From assembly GCF_001969365.1 (NCBI RefSeq), contig NZ_CP019312.1:2542001-2606000 (forward strand): a stretch of 64,000 nt of DNA, given 5' to 3'. This DNA comes from Tateyamaria omphalii (GTDB lineage: Bacteria; Pseudomonadota; Alphaproteobacteria; Rhodobacterales; Rhodobacteraceae). Shown here piece by piece: positions 1-9,074 of the stretch; the first letter of the stretch is position 1, and each line of letters begins with the position of its first letter. The position numbers and the translations under genes were made by a program. The notes beneath the pieces were generated by a model, which did no database searches, was not told the origin of the DNA, and worked only from the letters and a program-made list of their open reading frames with translations.

Positions 1-2
1 TT

Positions 3-656
3 TCCGGCATGGGTTTCGAAGGTGCTGTCGATCCCATGATGCTGGGCCTCGTCTGGGACAGCCCTCTCGGGACGGCGGCGCTCTGGCGCGGGGCGGGTGA
101 GTTGCTGATCCTCGCTGTGCTGATCGAGGGGACCATCGGCCTGACGGCAAGCCTTCTGGGCGCACTGCTGGTGGCTGTGTCCTACACGCTGGTCGGCCAT
201 TCCCTGGGCGATCCGCGCTGGCTTCTCGCGGTGCTTGTTGGTGTGCATCTGCTGGCCGGGGCCTTCTGGATCGGCGCTCTCGCACCCTTGCATCGCGCGG
301 CGGGACTGACCGGCGGCACGGTCCTGCTGCACCGCTTCGGCATCATTGCCAGCGGAACAGTGGCGGTTCTCATTCTCGCTGGCCTGACCTTCGCATGGCT
401 GATGATCGGCTCGTTCGGCGGCTTGTTCGGGACCGCCTATGGCTGGACGCTGATTGCCAAGATCATCGTCGTCACCGGGCTTTTGGGGCTGGCCGCAAAT
501 AACAAGCTCCGGCTCGTGCCGGCTCTCGCCTCCGGCGATCCGACGGCTTCCACTAACCTGCGCCGCTCGATCCGCATGGAAATCATCGCTGTCGCCCTGA
601 TCCTGCTGGCGACGGCCACTCTCACTTCGATCACCACGCCCCCGGTGAACCTGTGA
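3..656 (+). CDS. CopD-family copper resistance membrane protein (5' truncated by window edge)
   Basis: The visible 215 residues are almost entirely hydrophobic helices, with an HLLAGAFWIGALAPL stretch and a C-terminal helix ending ATLTSITTPPV, which fits the CopD integral-membrane family. The frame is open to the window edge and CopD proteins are normally longer, so the gene probably starts upstream; the first in-window ATG is at 9. CopD proteins are implicated in copper uptake or handling at the inner membrane. Copper involvement is supported by the adjoining multicopper oxidase and CsoR repressor. The stop nearly abuts the oxidase gene (15 bp to its ATG), suggesting one operon. Confidence 0.75.
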   Translation, partial: SGMGFEGAVDPMMLGLVWDSPLGTAALWRGAGELLILAVLIEGTIGLTASLLGALLVAVSYTLVGHSLGDPRWLLAVLVGVHLLAGAFWIGALAPLHRAAGLTGGTVLLHRFGIIASGTVAVLILAGLTFAWLMIGSFGGLFGTAYGWTLIAKIIVVTGLLGLAANNKLRLVPALASGDPTASTNLRRSIRMEIIAVALILLATATLTSITTPPVNL

Positions 657-670
657 CTGGAAAACCGAAG

Positions 671-2098
671 ATGACACATATCTCACGACGCACATTCCTG
701 ACCGGCGTTGCTGCTCTTGGCGGAACGGCTTTTCTCCCTCGAATGACATTTGCTGATACTGCTCTGCCGGTCCTGCGGGCCGCGCCGTCCACGGCGCAGC
801 TTGCCCCTGCTGGGTATCGGGCCACGCCGGTCTGGGCCTACGCGACAAAGGGCGCGGGCATCATCCCCGGCCCGGAAATCCGCGTCACGGCCGGTGAGCG
901 CATCCGGCATCAGCTCGTCAACGATCTGCCGCAACCGACCGCCGTGCATTGGCACGGAATCCGCATCGAAAACGCGATGGACGGGGCGGCCCCCCTGACG
1001 CAGGCTCCGGTGCCACCGGGCGAGACGTTCGACTATGACTTCCTGGCCCCCGATCCCGGCACCTACTGGTATCACTCCCACGACCGGGGGTTTGAACAGG
1101 TAGCGCGCGGGCTTGCTGGTCCCTTGATCGTGGAAGACCGGGAACCGTGGCTCGGCGAGCCGGGGGCCGCGACACGCGAGCTGACGCTGGTTCTGGATGA
1201 TTGGCTGCTCGAGGGGGACGCCGCGATTGTCGAGGATCGCTGGGACGATCTTCATGCCGCTGCCCATGACGGAAGAATGGGCAACACGGTTACGGTCAAT
1301 GGCAGGGCCTATCCCGATCTGGACATGCGACCGGGCGAGCGCGTGCGGTTGCGGATCATCAACACCGCGACAGCACGGGTCATGCCGCTAGCCTTGCCGG
1401 GTCTCTCGCCGCGTCTGATGGCGCTGGACGGGCACCCGGTTCCCCCGCGTGCTGTTGAAACGATCCTGCTCGGACCGGCGCAGCGCGCGGATGTGGTCAT
1501 CGACATGCCTCTGGACCCGGATGTCCAGATTGCCTTGCTTCTCGATCCGGGCAATGAGGAATGGGTCGATGTCGCGGCCTTCGTTGCGACAGGTGAACCA
1601 CTTGCACCTATTGAGGGTGAAGTGCGGCCGCTCCCCGCATGGAGCACACTTCCGGTCCCAGATTTATCCGATCCGCGGCGCGAGGTGCTGCTGATGGAAG
1701 GCGGGGCGATGCGCGGGATGCTCGAAACCCGATACCAGGGCGAGGTCATGGACTTCCGCGAGCTGGCCTCGAACGGCATGGCATGGGCTTTCAACGGCGT
1801 GGCGCACGGGATGGACGCGCCGATGTTCCGCGCGGCCCTTGGCCGGACGGTGCATCTAGAAATGACCAACCGCTCCATGTTCCCGCACGCCATCCACCTG
1901 CACGGCCATCACTTCGAGGTTCTGACCCGCAGCGGTGCCCTGAACACGCCGGGCGACGTGCGCGATACCGTTCTGATCGGTGCGGACGAAACGCTGGAAA
2001 TCGCGTTCGTCGCGGACAATCCGGGACAGTGGATGCTGCATTGTCACATGCTCTCGCATCAGGAAGCGGGCATGATGGGCTGGTTCGAGGTTGCGTGA
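671..2098 (+). CDS. Multicopper oxidase, Tat-exported (CopA/CueO-like)
   Basis: The protein has the cupredoxin-type copper ligands in order: HWHG near residue 95, HSH near 135, HAIHLHGHHF and HCHMLSHQEAGMM at the C-terminus. These supply the type 1 and trinuclear copper sites of a laccase/CueO-like oxidase. The N-terminus SRRTFLTGVAALGG is a twin-arginine signal, so it acts folded in the periplasm, probably oxidising Cu(I). The ATG at 671 is preferred because it places the RR motif near the start; a GTG at 653 overlapping the upstream stop is the alternative. The stop overlaps the next gene by GTGA. Confidence 0.9.
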   Translation: MTHISRRTFLTGVAALGGTAFLPRMTFADTALPVLRAAPSTAQLAPAGYRATPVWAYATKGAGIIPGPEIRVTAGERIRHQLVNDLPQPTAVHWHGIRIENAMDGAAPLTQAPVPPGETFDYDFLAPDPGTYWYHSHDRGFEQVARGLAGPLIVEDREPWLGEPGAATRELTLVLDDWLLEGDAAIVEDRWDDLHAAAHDGRMGNTVTVNGRAYPDLDMRPGERVRLRIINTATARVMPLALPGLSPRLMALDGHPVPPRAVETILLGPAQRADVVIDMPLDPDVQIALLLDPGNEEWVDVAAFVATGEPLAPIEGEVRPLPAWSTLPVPDLSDPRREVLLMEGGAMRGMLETRYQGEVMDFRELASNGMAWAFNGVAHGMDAPMFRAALGRTVHLEMTNRSMFPHAIHLHGHHFEVLTRSGALNTPGDVRDTVLIGADETLEIAFVADNPGQWMLHCHMLSHQEAGMMGWFEVA

Positions 2099-2499
2099 CG
2101 TCCTGGTTTCCCCTTCTGGCCGGGGTCGGTCTCGGCGGTGCAACGGTTGCGCTCATGGCAATCGGCGGCGTGATGCATCAGCGCGGCACCTGGGCCACTA
2201 TCATGGTGGCCATCGCGTCCTTCTACGTGGTTTTCGCGATCCAGACCGGGGACACACTGGAAATCGTCGTTCATACCGGCCTTGCGGCGGGCTTTACGGC
2301 TCTGGCAATCATCGGCGCGCGCACCTCGTCCTGGATCCTGGCCGCTGCCCTGCTCGGACACGGGATATTCGATGTGTTCGCCGGATCGGTCATTGCCAAC
2401 CCCGCGCCGGGGTGGTGGGGACCATTCTGCCTCGGGATCGACGTGGTGCTGGCACTGACGCTCGCCGCTATGCTTTTGCGGGGGCGAACGCTCGATTGA
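2095..2499 (+). CDS. Small integral membrane protein in copper operon
   Basis: A GTG at 2095 overlaps the oxidase stop (GTGA), implying translational coupling. The 134-residue product has about four hydrophobic helices and no charged domain. I do not recognise the family. Position at the end of a copD-oxidase operon and membrane character suggest an accessory role in metal export or maturation, but that is inference. Confidence 0.65.
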   Translation: MTSWFPLLAGVGLGGATVALMAIGGVMHQRGTWATIMVAIASFYVVFAIQTGDTLEIVVHTGLAAGFTALAIIGARTSSWILAAALLGHGIFDVFAGSVIANPAPGWWGPFCLGIDVVLALTLAAMLLRGRTLD

Positions 2500-2505
2500 G
2501 AACAG

Positions 2506-2778
2506 CTACCGCGAGGCTTTCTGTAAAAGCCCGATCAACTCGTCGAACTTGGCGCGCTGTTCTTCGGGATCGGCGCTCTCGATAGCCGCCTCGACACAGT
2601 GCTTGGCGTGGTTCTCCAGCACCAGCTTTTCGACCCCAAGCACCGCTGACCGGATTGCAGCCGTCTGTGCCAGGATGTCCATACAATAGCGGTCGCTCTC
2701 GATCATCTTGGCGACACCGCGCACCTGTCCTTCAAGCCGCGATAGGCGGTCCAGCGTCTTTTCCTTGTTGGCCTTCAT
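2506..2778 (-). CDS. csoR: CsoR-family copper-sensing repressor
   Basis: The 90-residue all-helical protein has the CsoR/RcnR signature LDRLSRLEGQVRGVAKMIE. The Cu(I) ligand set is present: Cys in DRYCMDIL, then His and Cys in NHAKHC. The ATG at 2778 is chosen because homologues start close to MKANKEKTLDRL; the open frame extends to 2859 but would run through the operator. It is convergent with the copper operon on its left and divergent from the DUF305 gene on its right. It presumably represses the rightward promoter in the absence of copper. Confidence 0.9.
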   Translation of the reverse strand: MKANKEKTLDRLSRLEGQVRGVAKMIESDRYCMDILAQTAAIRSAVLGVEKLVLENHAKHCVEAAIESADPEEQRAKFDELIGLLQKASR

Positions 2779-2823
2779 CCGGTGGCGCTCCCTTTTTTGG
2801 AACCTTTGGCTGACATTCTGGTT

Positions 2824-2844
2824 ATATACCCCATATGGGTATAT
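2824..2844. promoter_or_regulatory. Probable CsoR operator
   Basis: ATATACCC (2824-2831) and GGGTATAT (2837-2844) form a perfect inverted repeat around a 5-bp centre. This is the G-tract palindrome type bound by CsoR proteins, and it lies between csoR and the divergent DUF305 gene. It is 15 bp upstream of the DUF305 ATG, with the ribosome site AAGGAGG at 2846-2852. Confidence 0.75.
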
Positions 2845-2858
2845 TAAGGAGGCAGACA

Positions 2859-3410
2859 ATGGCTCATCGAGACGACCTTACAATGGTTCCGGAAGACACG
2901 CATCAGGATAGCGAAGGCAGTAAAGGTAGCGGCTATGGCCGGTTCTTCGCGATGATCGGCACCTCGACAGTAGTCATGTATGGCCTGATGTACCTCAACA
3001 CCTATGTCCTGGATCACGTCTTTTTTTCGCAGACGCGCATGTGGATGGCGCTCTACATGGGCGGAATGATGGCGATCATCATGCTCGCTTTCATGCTCGG
3101 CATGTATTCCAACCGGAAAACCAACATTGCGATCTTCGCTGGCGCAGCCATCGCCTTTGCCGCCGGTCTCTACCTCGTCAGGTCGCAGGATACGGTGGGC
3201 GATGTCGCGTGGATGAAAGCGATGATCCCGCACCACTCCATCGCGATCCTGACGAGCGAGCGGGCGAACATTTCCGACCCGCGCGTGCGCGAACTGGCCG
3301 ATGCGATCATCGAGGCGCAGCGCGGCGAGATCGCCGAAATGCAGCACTACATCGCGGAGATCGAGGCCAACGGGGATGCGCCCGCTGGCACGCCCCGCAC
3401 CGAACCCTGA
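2859..3410 (+). CDS. DUF305-family membrane protein, copper-regulated
   Basis: The ATG at 2859 follows AAGGAGG by 6 bp. The 183-residue product has about three transmembrane helices (residues ~28-110), followed by the DUF305 core DVAWMKAMIPHHSIAILTSE and a second helix rich in E and Q ending in MQHYIAEI. DUF305 proteins are ferritin-like helical bundles often found in metal-resistance clusters; the HH pair is the typical candidate metal site. Placement directly behind the CsoR operator supports copper-responsive expression. Confidence 0.85.
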   Translation: MAHRDDLTMVPEDTHQDSEGSKGSGYGRFFAMIGTSTVVMYGLMYLNTYVLDHVFFSQTRMWMALYMGGMMAIIMLAFMLGMYSNRKTNIAIFAGAAIAFAAGLYLVRSQDTVGDVAWMKAMIPHHSIAILTSERANISDPRVRELADAIIEAQRGEIAEMQHYIAEIEANGDAPAGTPRTEP

Positions 3411-3427
3411 GACGAAGGAGGCACATC

Positions 3428-4216
3428 ATGCCAAAGGACACCCGCGACGTTGCTGACGTAACGACCGACCCCGCGACCGCCGCAACCGGAAAGACGGCCG
3501 TTCTTTACCGTATGGCGCTGCCGGACCATCTGTGTCCGGCGGGTCAAAAGGCGCGATGGCTGCTGAAGTCAAAGGGCTACGATGTCGATGATCGCCTGTT
3601 CCGCGAACGGCCCGAAGTTGATGCATTCAGGGAGAAATACGACGTTCCCACCACGCCGCAGGTGTGGATCGAAGGTGAACGTGTGGGCGGTTACGATGCC
3701 CTGCGCCAGACGCTTACCGATTACGACCCGGATGCGACAACCTATACTCCGGTGATCTATCTTTTCGCAGTCGCCGCCGCGACGGCGCTCGCGCTCTCCA
3801 TCGGATTTCTCGGCGCAATCTCGTGGCAGACGCTGGGTTGGTTCATCTCTGTGTCGATGATCCTGCTGGGGATGCAGAAGCTGCGCGACATCGAGAGCTT
3901 TACGACGATGTTCCTGAACTACGACCTGCTCGCGCGGCAGTGGGTGCCCTACGCCTATATCTATCCGTGGGTCGAGACCGGGGCAGGTATCCTGATGACG
4001 GGTATGCTGCTGACCCCGCTTGCCGCCCCCGCGGCGCTCTTTATCGCCACGGTCGGTGCGGTCAGCGTGTTCAAGGCGGTCTACATCGACAAGCGGGAGC
4101 TGAAATGCGCCTGCGTAGGCGGCAACTCGAACGTGCCGCTCGGTTTTGTCAGCCTGACCGAAAACCTGATGATGATGGGGATGGCCATTGTCATGTTGGT
4201 GTTGACGGTTGCTTAA
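3428..4216 (+). CDS. Glutaredoxin domain fused to MauE/DoxX-like membrane domain
   Basis: The N-terminal ~100 residues form a glutaredoxin-like fold with a single-cysteine active site (LCPAGQKARWLL) and the cis-proline region VPTTPQVWI. The rest has four transmembrane helices of the MauE/DoxX redox-associated type and a Cys pair KCACVGG near the C-terminus. The ATG at 3428 has AAGGAGG upstream and starts 18 bp after the DUF305 stop, so the two are one transcript. It likely passes thiol electrons across or within the membrane in a copper context; the partner is unknown. Confidence 0.8.
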   Translation: MPKDTRDVADVTTDPATAATGKTAVLYRMALPDHLCPAGQKARWLLKSKGYDVDDRLFRERPEVDAFREKYDVPTTPQVWIEGERVGGYDALRQTLTDYDPDATTYTPVIYLFAVAAATALALSIGFLGAISWQTLGWFISVSMILLGMQKLRDIESFTTMFLNYDLLARQWVPYAYIYPWVETGAGILMTGMLLTPLAAPAALFIATVGAVSVFKAVYIDKRELKCACVGGNSNVPLGFVSLTENLMMMGMAIVMLVLTVA

Positions 4217-4344
4217 TTTTGGTTGGCTGTAAAATATGTCGTCTCAAGAGGATGTCGCAACAAGCTGCGAATGTTTGTTTGCAGCATAAGCGGACTTTCA
4301 AATCGTGGTGACGTAGGTCGGCTCTGTCCCGCAAAGTGGCCACG

Positions 4345-5901
4345 CTAGACATAATATTTGAATGGCTGTGGTCCGCCCTCCCGTGCCGAACCCATCACAA
4401 GTATGTCGCCGACCATCTTCGCAAAGCGCACTGTTACCGGCAGCCCGTCGTTGAAATTGCACGAGTTGTAGTTAATCTTTGTCAATCCCATGATGTCAGC
4501 AAGTACCGTCCGCATCTCTGGCTTCTGATGCTTTGAGCGCAAGATTGTCACCATAAGCGGGTTAGGTGTTTCAGGCCCGATATACGTATCTAGCTGCGGG
4601 ACGTAACCGCTCGTCCAAAGGTAGGCGTTCTTCTCGTCTAAATTTAGAGCCGTTCCTCTGATCACGGGGTAGTCGCCTGCACGAAAGAGCTTTGCGTCAC
4701 CACCCGTAGGTCTGATCCGTACACCGACGACGTTCGTTCCCTTCGGAGCCGCCTGACAGAAGGCCTGCCACTCCTCGTCGTTGAATGACGCTTGCCCATG
4801 GATGAAGAGTTCCTTGGGCGACTCGGTGTGCAGATCCCGGTACGCTTCTATCACAGTCCCTAGAAGTTCTTTCGCGGCGTCAGCGTTTAGATGGTATTCG
4901 TACTCGCCGGTCTTCCAAGGGCCATTCGCGCCGCGGAACACCACGCCATCGCCTTCACTCAAAAACATCTGCGCCGCGCAGCAGACGTGATTATCGCGGT
5001 TGTTTGGGAGGTTTTTGTAGACCATCCCGATGTAGCATACTCCTTCGCGCACGTTCGACAGCCGCCAGGGCGGACGGTCCTGAGTCTTATAGTAAAGCCC
5101 CGTCGCGATGTTCCACGCCACTGTCGCAGGGTCTTGGGTGGTTCGCTTCGGATAGCCCGCACTGTTGAGGAACGCTGTCGGCTCAAGGGTCGACTCGCGC
5201 AGGATCTGAGAGGGCGCGATCGAGAGCAAAGTCGCCTTGATGTGCCTACGGAAGTCGGGAATGTCGTCAAACACGTCCTCGATGCGCGGATCGAACCGTT
5301 CGTCCATAAAAAGGAACGACTGGGGTGACCTTGCGCGCTGCTTCTTGGGCGTTTTTCCTGCGACCAGGGTCAAACCGGTCCGCCTCGATTCCGGACGGCA
5401 GCGCTCGTAGACTATCTCGGGCACGACGAACATCCATACATCAATCGAACCCTCCTCGTTGCGCCTGAACTTGTGGACGCGCTCAGTGTAGATACGGGCG
5501 ACCGCATCGACGGCCTCGTGCATGTTCTGCACCCTGGTCGCGCGCTCGATGGCGTCGAACTCGACCGTCAGGGACCTGAGCCGATCTGGATCGAAAGTAA
5601 TGCCGAATGTCTCTTCGAGCCCGGCGAAATCCGCGAGATGAAGACGGTCCTTCTTCTCCGTCGGCCCCGGAGGCGGCACCGGTATCCCCGAAAGCAGCCG
5701 GCGGCTCCAAGAGCGGAAGTGGCCAATGCCGTCCGACGTTCCGACAACCCCAATTCGAACCTCTCGAAGCTTCCTTGGACCGTCATGAGGTCCATATAGG
5801 TAAAGGCCATCCTTTGGGTGATGGCTCCTCTGGTCATGGCAGAAGTCGAGTTCTGGCTCGTCGAAGTGATCTACGATCAAGTTTGCCTCGGGAAACCTCA
5901 T
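4345..5901 (-). CDS. Short prokaryotic Argonaute (MID-PIWI)
   Basis: The 518-residue protein has the length and layout of short pAgos, which have only MID and PIWI domains. Recognisable pieces are an N-terminal [13 protein letters not shown] segment, a PIWI core around [10 protein letters not shown] and [15 protein letters not shown], and the C-terminal [16 protein letters not shown] helix. The positions that carry the catalytic Asp residues in active Argonautes appear replaced (MVYKN, IHGQAS), as expected for a guide-loaded sensor without slicer activity. Its ATG overlaps the stop of the Mrr-TIR-APAZ gene (ATGA), so both are co-translated and should form a complex. Guides are probably RNA recognising invading DNA, by analogy with characterised short pAgos. 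Confidence 0.85.
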   Translation of the reverse strand: MRFPEANLIVDHFDEPELDFCHDQRSHHPKDGLYLYGPHDGPRKLREVRIGVVGTSDGIGHFRSWSRRLLSGIPVPPPGPTEKKDRLHLADFAGLEETFGITFDPDRLRSLTVEFDAIERATRVQNMHEAVDAVARIYTERVHKFRRNEEGSIDVWMFVVPEIVYERCRPESRRTGLTLVAGKTPKKQRARSPQSFLFMDERFDPRIEDVFDDIPDFRRHIKATLLSIAPSQILRESTLEPTAFLNSAGYPKRTTQDPATVAWNIATGLYYKTQDRPPWRLSNVREGVCYIGMVYKNLPNNRDNHVCCAAQMFLSEGDGVVFRGANGPWKTGEYEYHLNADAAKELLGTVIEAYRDLHTESPKELFIHGQASFNDEEWQAFCQAAPKGTNVVGVRIRPTGGDAKLFRAGDYPVIRGTALNLDEKNAYLWTSGYVPQLDTYIGPETPNPLMVTILRSKHQKPEMRTVLADIMGLTKINYNSCNFNDGLPVTVRFAKMVGDILVMGSAREGGPQPFKYYV

Positions 5902-7850
5902 GTACCGTCTCCTTCGGGCTCCGCATCTTCGTCGTCAGCCGCTGGCCGCCCGAGCGTGCTTTCGTCCTGCTCTTCGGCATCAGGGTCGCCCACGTCAGGA
6001 AGAGCTGTGCTGACCGGTGACGTGAAGAGAAGGGGCTCAGATGAAAGTAGCATGTCCAGGCCCGGAGCCAGCGAAACCCGAATGTAGGCCGAATCGCCGG
6101 ACATGATCTGAAGGAATGCCAAAAGCCGTCCATGCCATTGCTTGTTGCGCCAACCCTTGCAGCCCGATCTGCGAAGGCGATGCATCTTTTTCGGGTCATC
6201 TATGCGTTCGCCCTGCTCCGTATCGTTGTCCTTCGCGAAAAGGACGCGCGCCTTCAGGCGGAAGTGCCAGAAAGGCCAGTTCCGAGGGGTCGCCGTCACC
6301 CCATAGGACCAGACATGCTTTCGGGCGATGTTGCGCAGCATCGACGACCGGCGTTCGCCCTGCCGACCCCAGGGCACCCGTTCACCGATCCCGACCTGAT
6401 TGGGGGACACATGGAAACCATCGCCGTTGGAATACGCGTAGGCGACCATGCCGATCTTCCTGCAGTGCCGTTCCCATCCGTCGCGCAGCAGGCCCGTGAG
6501 CATGTTCGACAGATCGCGCCCCGCGACGCCGATCTCGGGCATACCCTTATCCACCGCATCCACAACCGGCACAGAGGTCCGCAGGCGCACCTTCGCCACA
6601 CCTCCGAGGCTTTCCTCAACATCAGGGGGTGCAGCGAAGGTGACCACGCCTCGCTCATGCGCGACGGCGGGAAACGACAGCCCTCGCACCCGCCTCTTGA
6701 GGACGTCGGTTTGGACCGCTCCCGTCGCCTCGTAGAAGTGGAGTTCATCGGGCATTTCCAAGATCTGGATCCAATTCGAGGCCAAGGACTCTGGCTCGCG
6801 CACCAGCGGAACAGCACCACGCTTGCGGAAGCTGTCCCATTGAGTTGCGACCGCAATATGCTCACGCCGGCGCGTCACGCCTTGGCGGCGCAGCGTCTCG
6901 AGAAGCTTCGAAAGCCCTTCTGCCCAACCCCGCGCGAAATCGGCAGGTGTCGAATCGCGGAGGCCATCAATCTTGGCCCCCTTCTCGATTCGTAGCGGGA
7001 TTATCAGGCGAGTGTCGCCGAGACTTGTGGCAAGCGTTTTGGCCCTGTCGATCAGATCCATCGCGTCCTCGTTGGCGCGGGTGGCCGCGCCCGCCACCGC
7101 CAGCACCTTCGCAGCGCGGTGCTCTAGCGCCACGCCAATCTCCTTGTGCCATCTGTCTCCAGGCTCAAGGGTCAGGATCTCGGAAAAAACGCGATACCCG
7201 TGCGCTTCGAGTTTTGGACCGAGCCATAGAATGAACTGATCGTGGTCGGGGCGTGCTCCGACGAGGAACAGGGTGTCCCGCTGTGGTTCCTCCTCTACCT
7301 GTCCGCCGATTTTCGGCTTCGGAAGCAACGCTTCCAGGACAGATGGAGGCTTCACGCGGCCCTCGCGCTCATCCAGCGTTTCATTTAACATCCGCTTCAG
7401 CGTGCGCCCGCTCTCAGGAGCCCACAATTTGGGATGAGCCTCTTCGATGTCCGGATGGGCTCGCAGCAACGCTTCGAGATCCTCGCGACCAAATATATCG
7501 CCCGAAGATCGAATGGCAGGGCCACAAATCTCCACGAGGTCCTGCTTTCGCTGTGGAGTCATCGCCACGGATGTCGACAGGATGTAGCGATCTGGCTCCA
7601 AACGATCAATCTTCGCTCGCTCCGTCGACATCTCACGCCTCAAAGCCGCAATGGCAGATTTCTCGTACCTCTTTGCCTGGAGGATCGTCAGCTTTCCTGC
7701 CTCAGGCGCGTGGCGTCCATCTATTCCACCATCAGCTCCTTCGCCGAACTGCTCAAAACGGATCCCCAGCTTCCGACCGATAAGGTCGGCTGACAGCGCC
7801 TCAAACTCGGAGGGCGATAAAGCAGCGAAATCGATAGGCATAACAGCCAT
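5898..7850 (-). CDS. Mrr-TIR-APAZ effector partner of short pAgo
   Basis: Three parts are visible in 650 residues. Residues ~5-130 are a Mrr-type PD-(D/E)XK nuclease with GADGGIDG (D40/D44) and QAK (58-60). Residues ~190-320 read as a TIR domain ([14 protein letters not shown] start, helix [12 protein letters not shown]). The remainder (~320-620) matches APAZ, the domain that replaces the Argonaute N-PAZ half. The C-terminus is an acidic tail. In short pAgo systems target recognition switches on the effector, here potentially both DNA cleavage and NAD hydrolysis. The TIR catalytic glutamate is not certain by eye. The start may be ATG 7850 or ATG 7841; neither has a strong ribosome site. Confidence 0.82.
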   Translation of the reverse strand: MAVMPIDFAALSPSEFEALSADLIGRKLGIRFEQFGEGADGGIDGRHAPEAGKLTILQAKRYEKSAIAALRREMSTERAKIDRLEPDRYILSTSVAMTPQRKQDLVEICGPAIRSSGDIFGREDLEALLRAHPDIEEAHPKLWAPESGRTLKRMLNETLDEREGRVKPPSVLEALLPKPKIGGQVEEEPQRDTLFLVGARPDHDQFILWLGPKLEAHGYRVFSEILTLEPGDRWHKEIGVALEHRAAKVLAVAGAATRANEDAMDLIDRAKTLATSLGDTRLIIPLRIEKGAKIDGLRDSTPADFARGWAEGLSKLLETLRRQGVTRRREHIAVATQWDSFRKRGAVPLVREPESLASNWIQILEMPDELHFYEATGAVQTDVLKRRVRGLSFPAVAHERGVVTFAAPPDVEESLGGVAKVRLRTSVPVVDAVDKGMPEIGVAGRDLSNMLTGLLRDGWERHCRKIGMVAYAYSNGDGFHVSPNQVGIGERVPWGRQGERRSSMLRNIARKHVWSYGVTATPRNWPFWHFRLKARVLFAKDNDTEQGERIDDPKKMHRLRRSGCKGWRNKQWHGRLLAFLQIMSGDSAYIRVSLAPGLDMLLSSEPLLFTSPVSTALPDVGDPDAEEQDESTLGRPAADDEDAEPEGDGT

Positions 7851-8036
7851 ATATCGTCATTCAGTGCTCTTTGCACCCAAGATTTATTGCACGAGTATAT
7901 GGATTTGGTATTCAACCGCAGCGCTGGAAGGTACTTGCAAAGTGGGTGGGCTGGACCTCATCGACCTACTCTAATGTTTTCCAGAACAAATATCTTCGGC
8001 ACCGAACGACTCAAATCGGTGGTGCAATTCCTCGCA

Positions 8037-8882
8037 TCAAACTAAATCGTTCCATGTTATTCGGCGCCATGTGAGCCCCGCATTTCGCACGTGGTCTTCG
8101 AACGGATGACGCGCCTCATGATCTTTCTGCCCATTGCAGACACCGATGACGTGCCGCGCGCCACCCTCGTGCAGTCGCGATAGGGTGGTGCGCAACTCTT
8201 CTGCGCCGTCGCAAAATTCGTCGTCCATGCTGTAGATGATGGGCGCAAAGCCGGCGATCAATTTTTCGAGCGCCTTGACCTTAAACCCAGCCATTGCGAC
8301 TTGCCCCTCAACCATTAGGACAACGTCAAAAACCAAGCGCCCATGAGACAAGATCTGATGCGGATCGGCTATCGACCCCAATTCCAGGTCGAGGGGCATC
8401 AGTACCGTATACGCCATCTCTGCCTCGGCGGGTGTCCCTCTCAGCCCTGAGTAGCGATACTGGTGGCACAGCTTCCGCAGCAATTGGGTCGCATTTTGCA
8501 TCGGACAATGGCGCGCGTCCTCAATAACCCTTGGCGGGCCATCATGATTGGAGATCCAAAGTACATCCCGCGCTTGGCGGCTGAAGTCAGCTGGAATTGG
8601 TCCGATGTTCCCGATTGTGGATAAGCAGTTGAGCGCGGATTTCAGGTCTCTCACGCATGTGACATGGGGAGGGAATACATCCTCCATATCGGAAGGCATG
8701 ATATCGTCTGCGCCCGCAATCATGATCGTCGGCAACCCGGTCCTAATTGCATCGTTAAAGAGCGTGTCCACAAATTCCTGTGGCGGCAACTCGGCCAGGC
8801 TCTCGGTTACACCGACCGACCGCAGGTCGAGCGCGATCAATTTTGGGCGGCTTTGCACGCGGGTGGCTGTGTCATGTGTCAT
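8037..8882 (-). CDS. Partner protein of right-end AAA ATPase (element A copy), unknown function
   Basis: This 281-residue protein is paralogous to the one at 32566-33411. The C-terminal half is well conserved between them (shared LMPLDL, DPH, HGR, FAPII and DGAEELRT blocks), while the N-terminal half, a Rossmann-like strand-helix pattern beginning RPKLIALDL, has diverged. I do not recognise the family. In both elements it lies directly downstream of the AAA ATPase and near the transposon right end, so the two probably act together. Its ATG overlaps the stop of a 61-codon frame (ATGA). Confidence 0.6.
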   Translation of the reverse strand: MTHDTATRVQSRPKLIALDLRSVGVTESLAELPPQEFVDTLFNDAIRTGLPTIMIAGADDIMPSDMEDVFPPHVTCVRDLKSALNCLSTIGNIGPIPADFSRQARDVLWISNHDGPPRVIEDARHCPMQNATQLLRKLCHQYRYSGLRGTPAEAEMAYTVLMPLDLELGSIADPHQILSHGRLVFDVVLMVEGQVAMAGFKVKALEKLIAGFAPIIYSMDDEFCDGAEELRTTLSRLHEGGARHVIGVCNGQKDHEARHPFEDHVRNAGLTWRRITWNDLV

Positions 8883-9064
8883 TGTTCGGTCCGATTCCTA
8901 ACCGACTGAGATTCACACAAACCGCCCCTATGGCGATAGTACAAGGGCTTACAAGTGAGCTCGCATGGAAATCCGATAGATACGTTGTGGATATCGGTGG
9001 CGCAGGCTCGGGCGCGGAGGCTGGGGTAGATAATGCCAGACAAGGGAATGGTCGGGGGTTTCAT
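8879..9064 (-). CDS. Possible small ORF between AAA ATPase and partner
   Basis: A 61-codon frame begins just after the ATPase stop with GAGGAGG seven bases before its ATG, and its stop overlaps the partner start (ATGA). The spacing looks like a coupled gene, but the composition (Arg- and Cys-rich, no clear fold) is not convincing. The second copy of the module has no counterpart: there the partner starts 13 bp after the ATPase stop. It may be only a translational bridge. Confidence 0.3.
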   Translation of the reverse strand: MKPPTIPLSGIIYPSLRARACATDIHNVSIGFPCELTCKPLYYRHRGGLCESQSVRNRTEQ

Positions 9065-9074
9065 GGCGGCCTCC

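Noticed and set aside
4217..4344. Possible left end of element A between the copper and pAgo genes
   Set aside because: Searched by eye for TGT followed by GACATAGC-type repeats; only AGACATAAT-like fragments occur, without a second site or a TCAGA flank at the right place.
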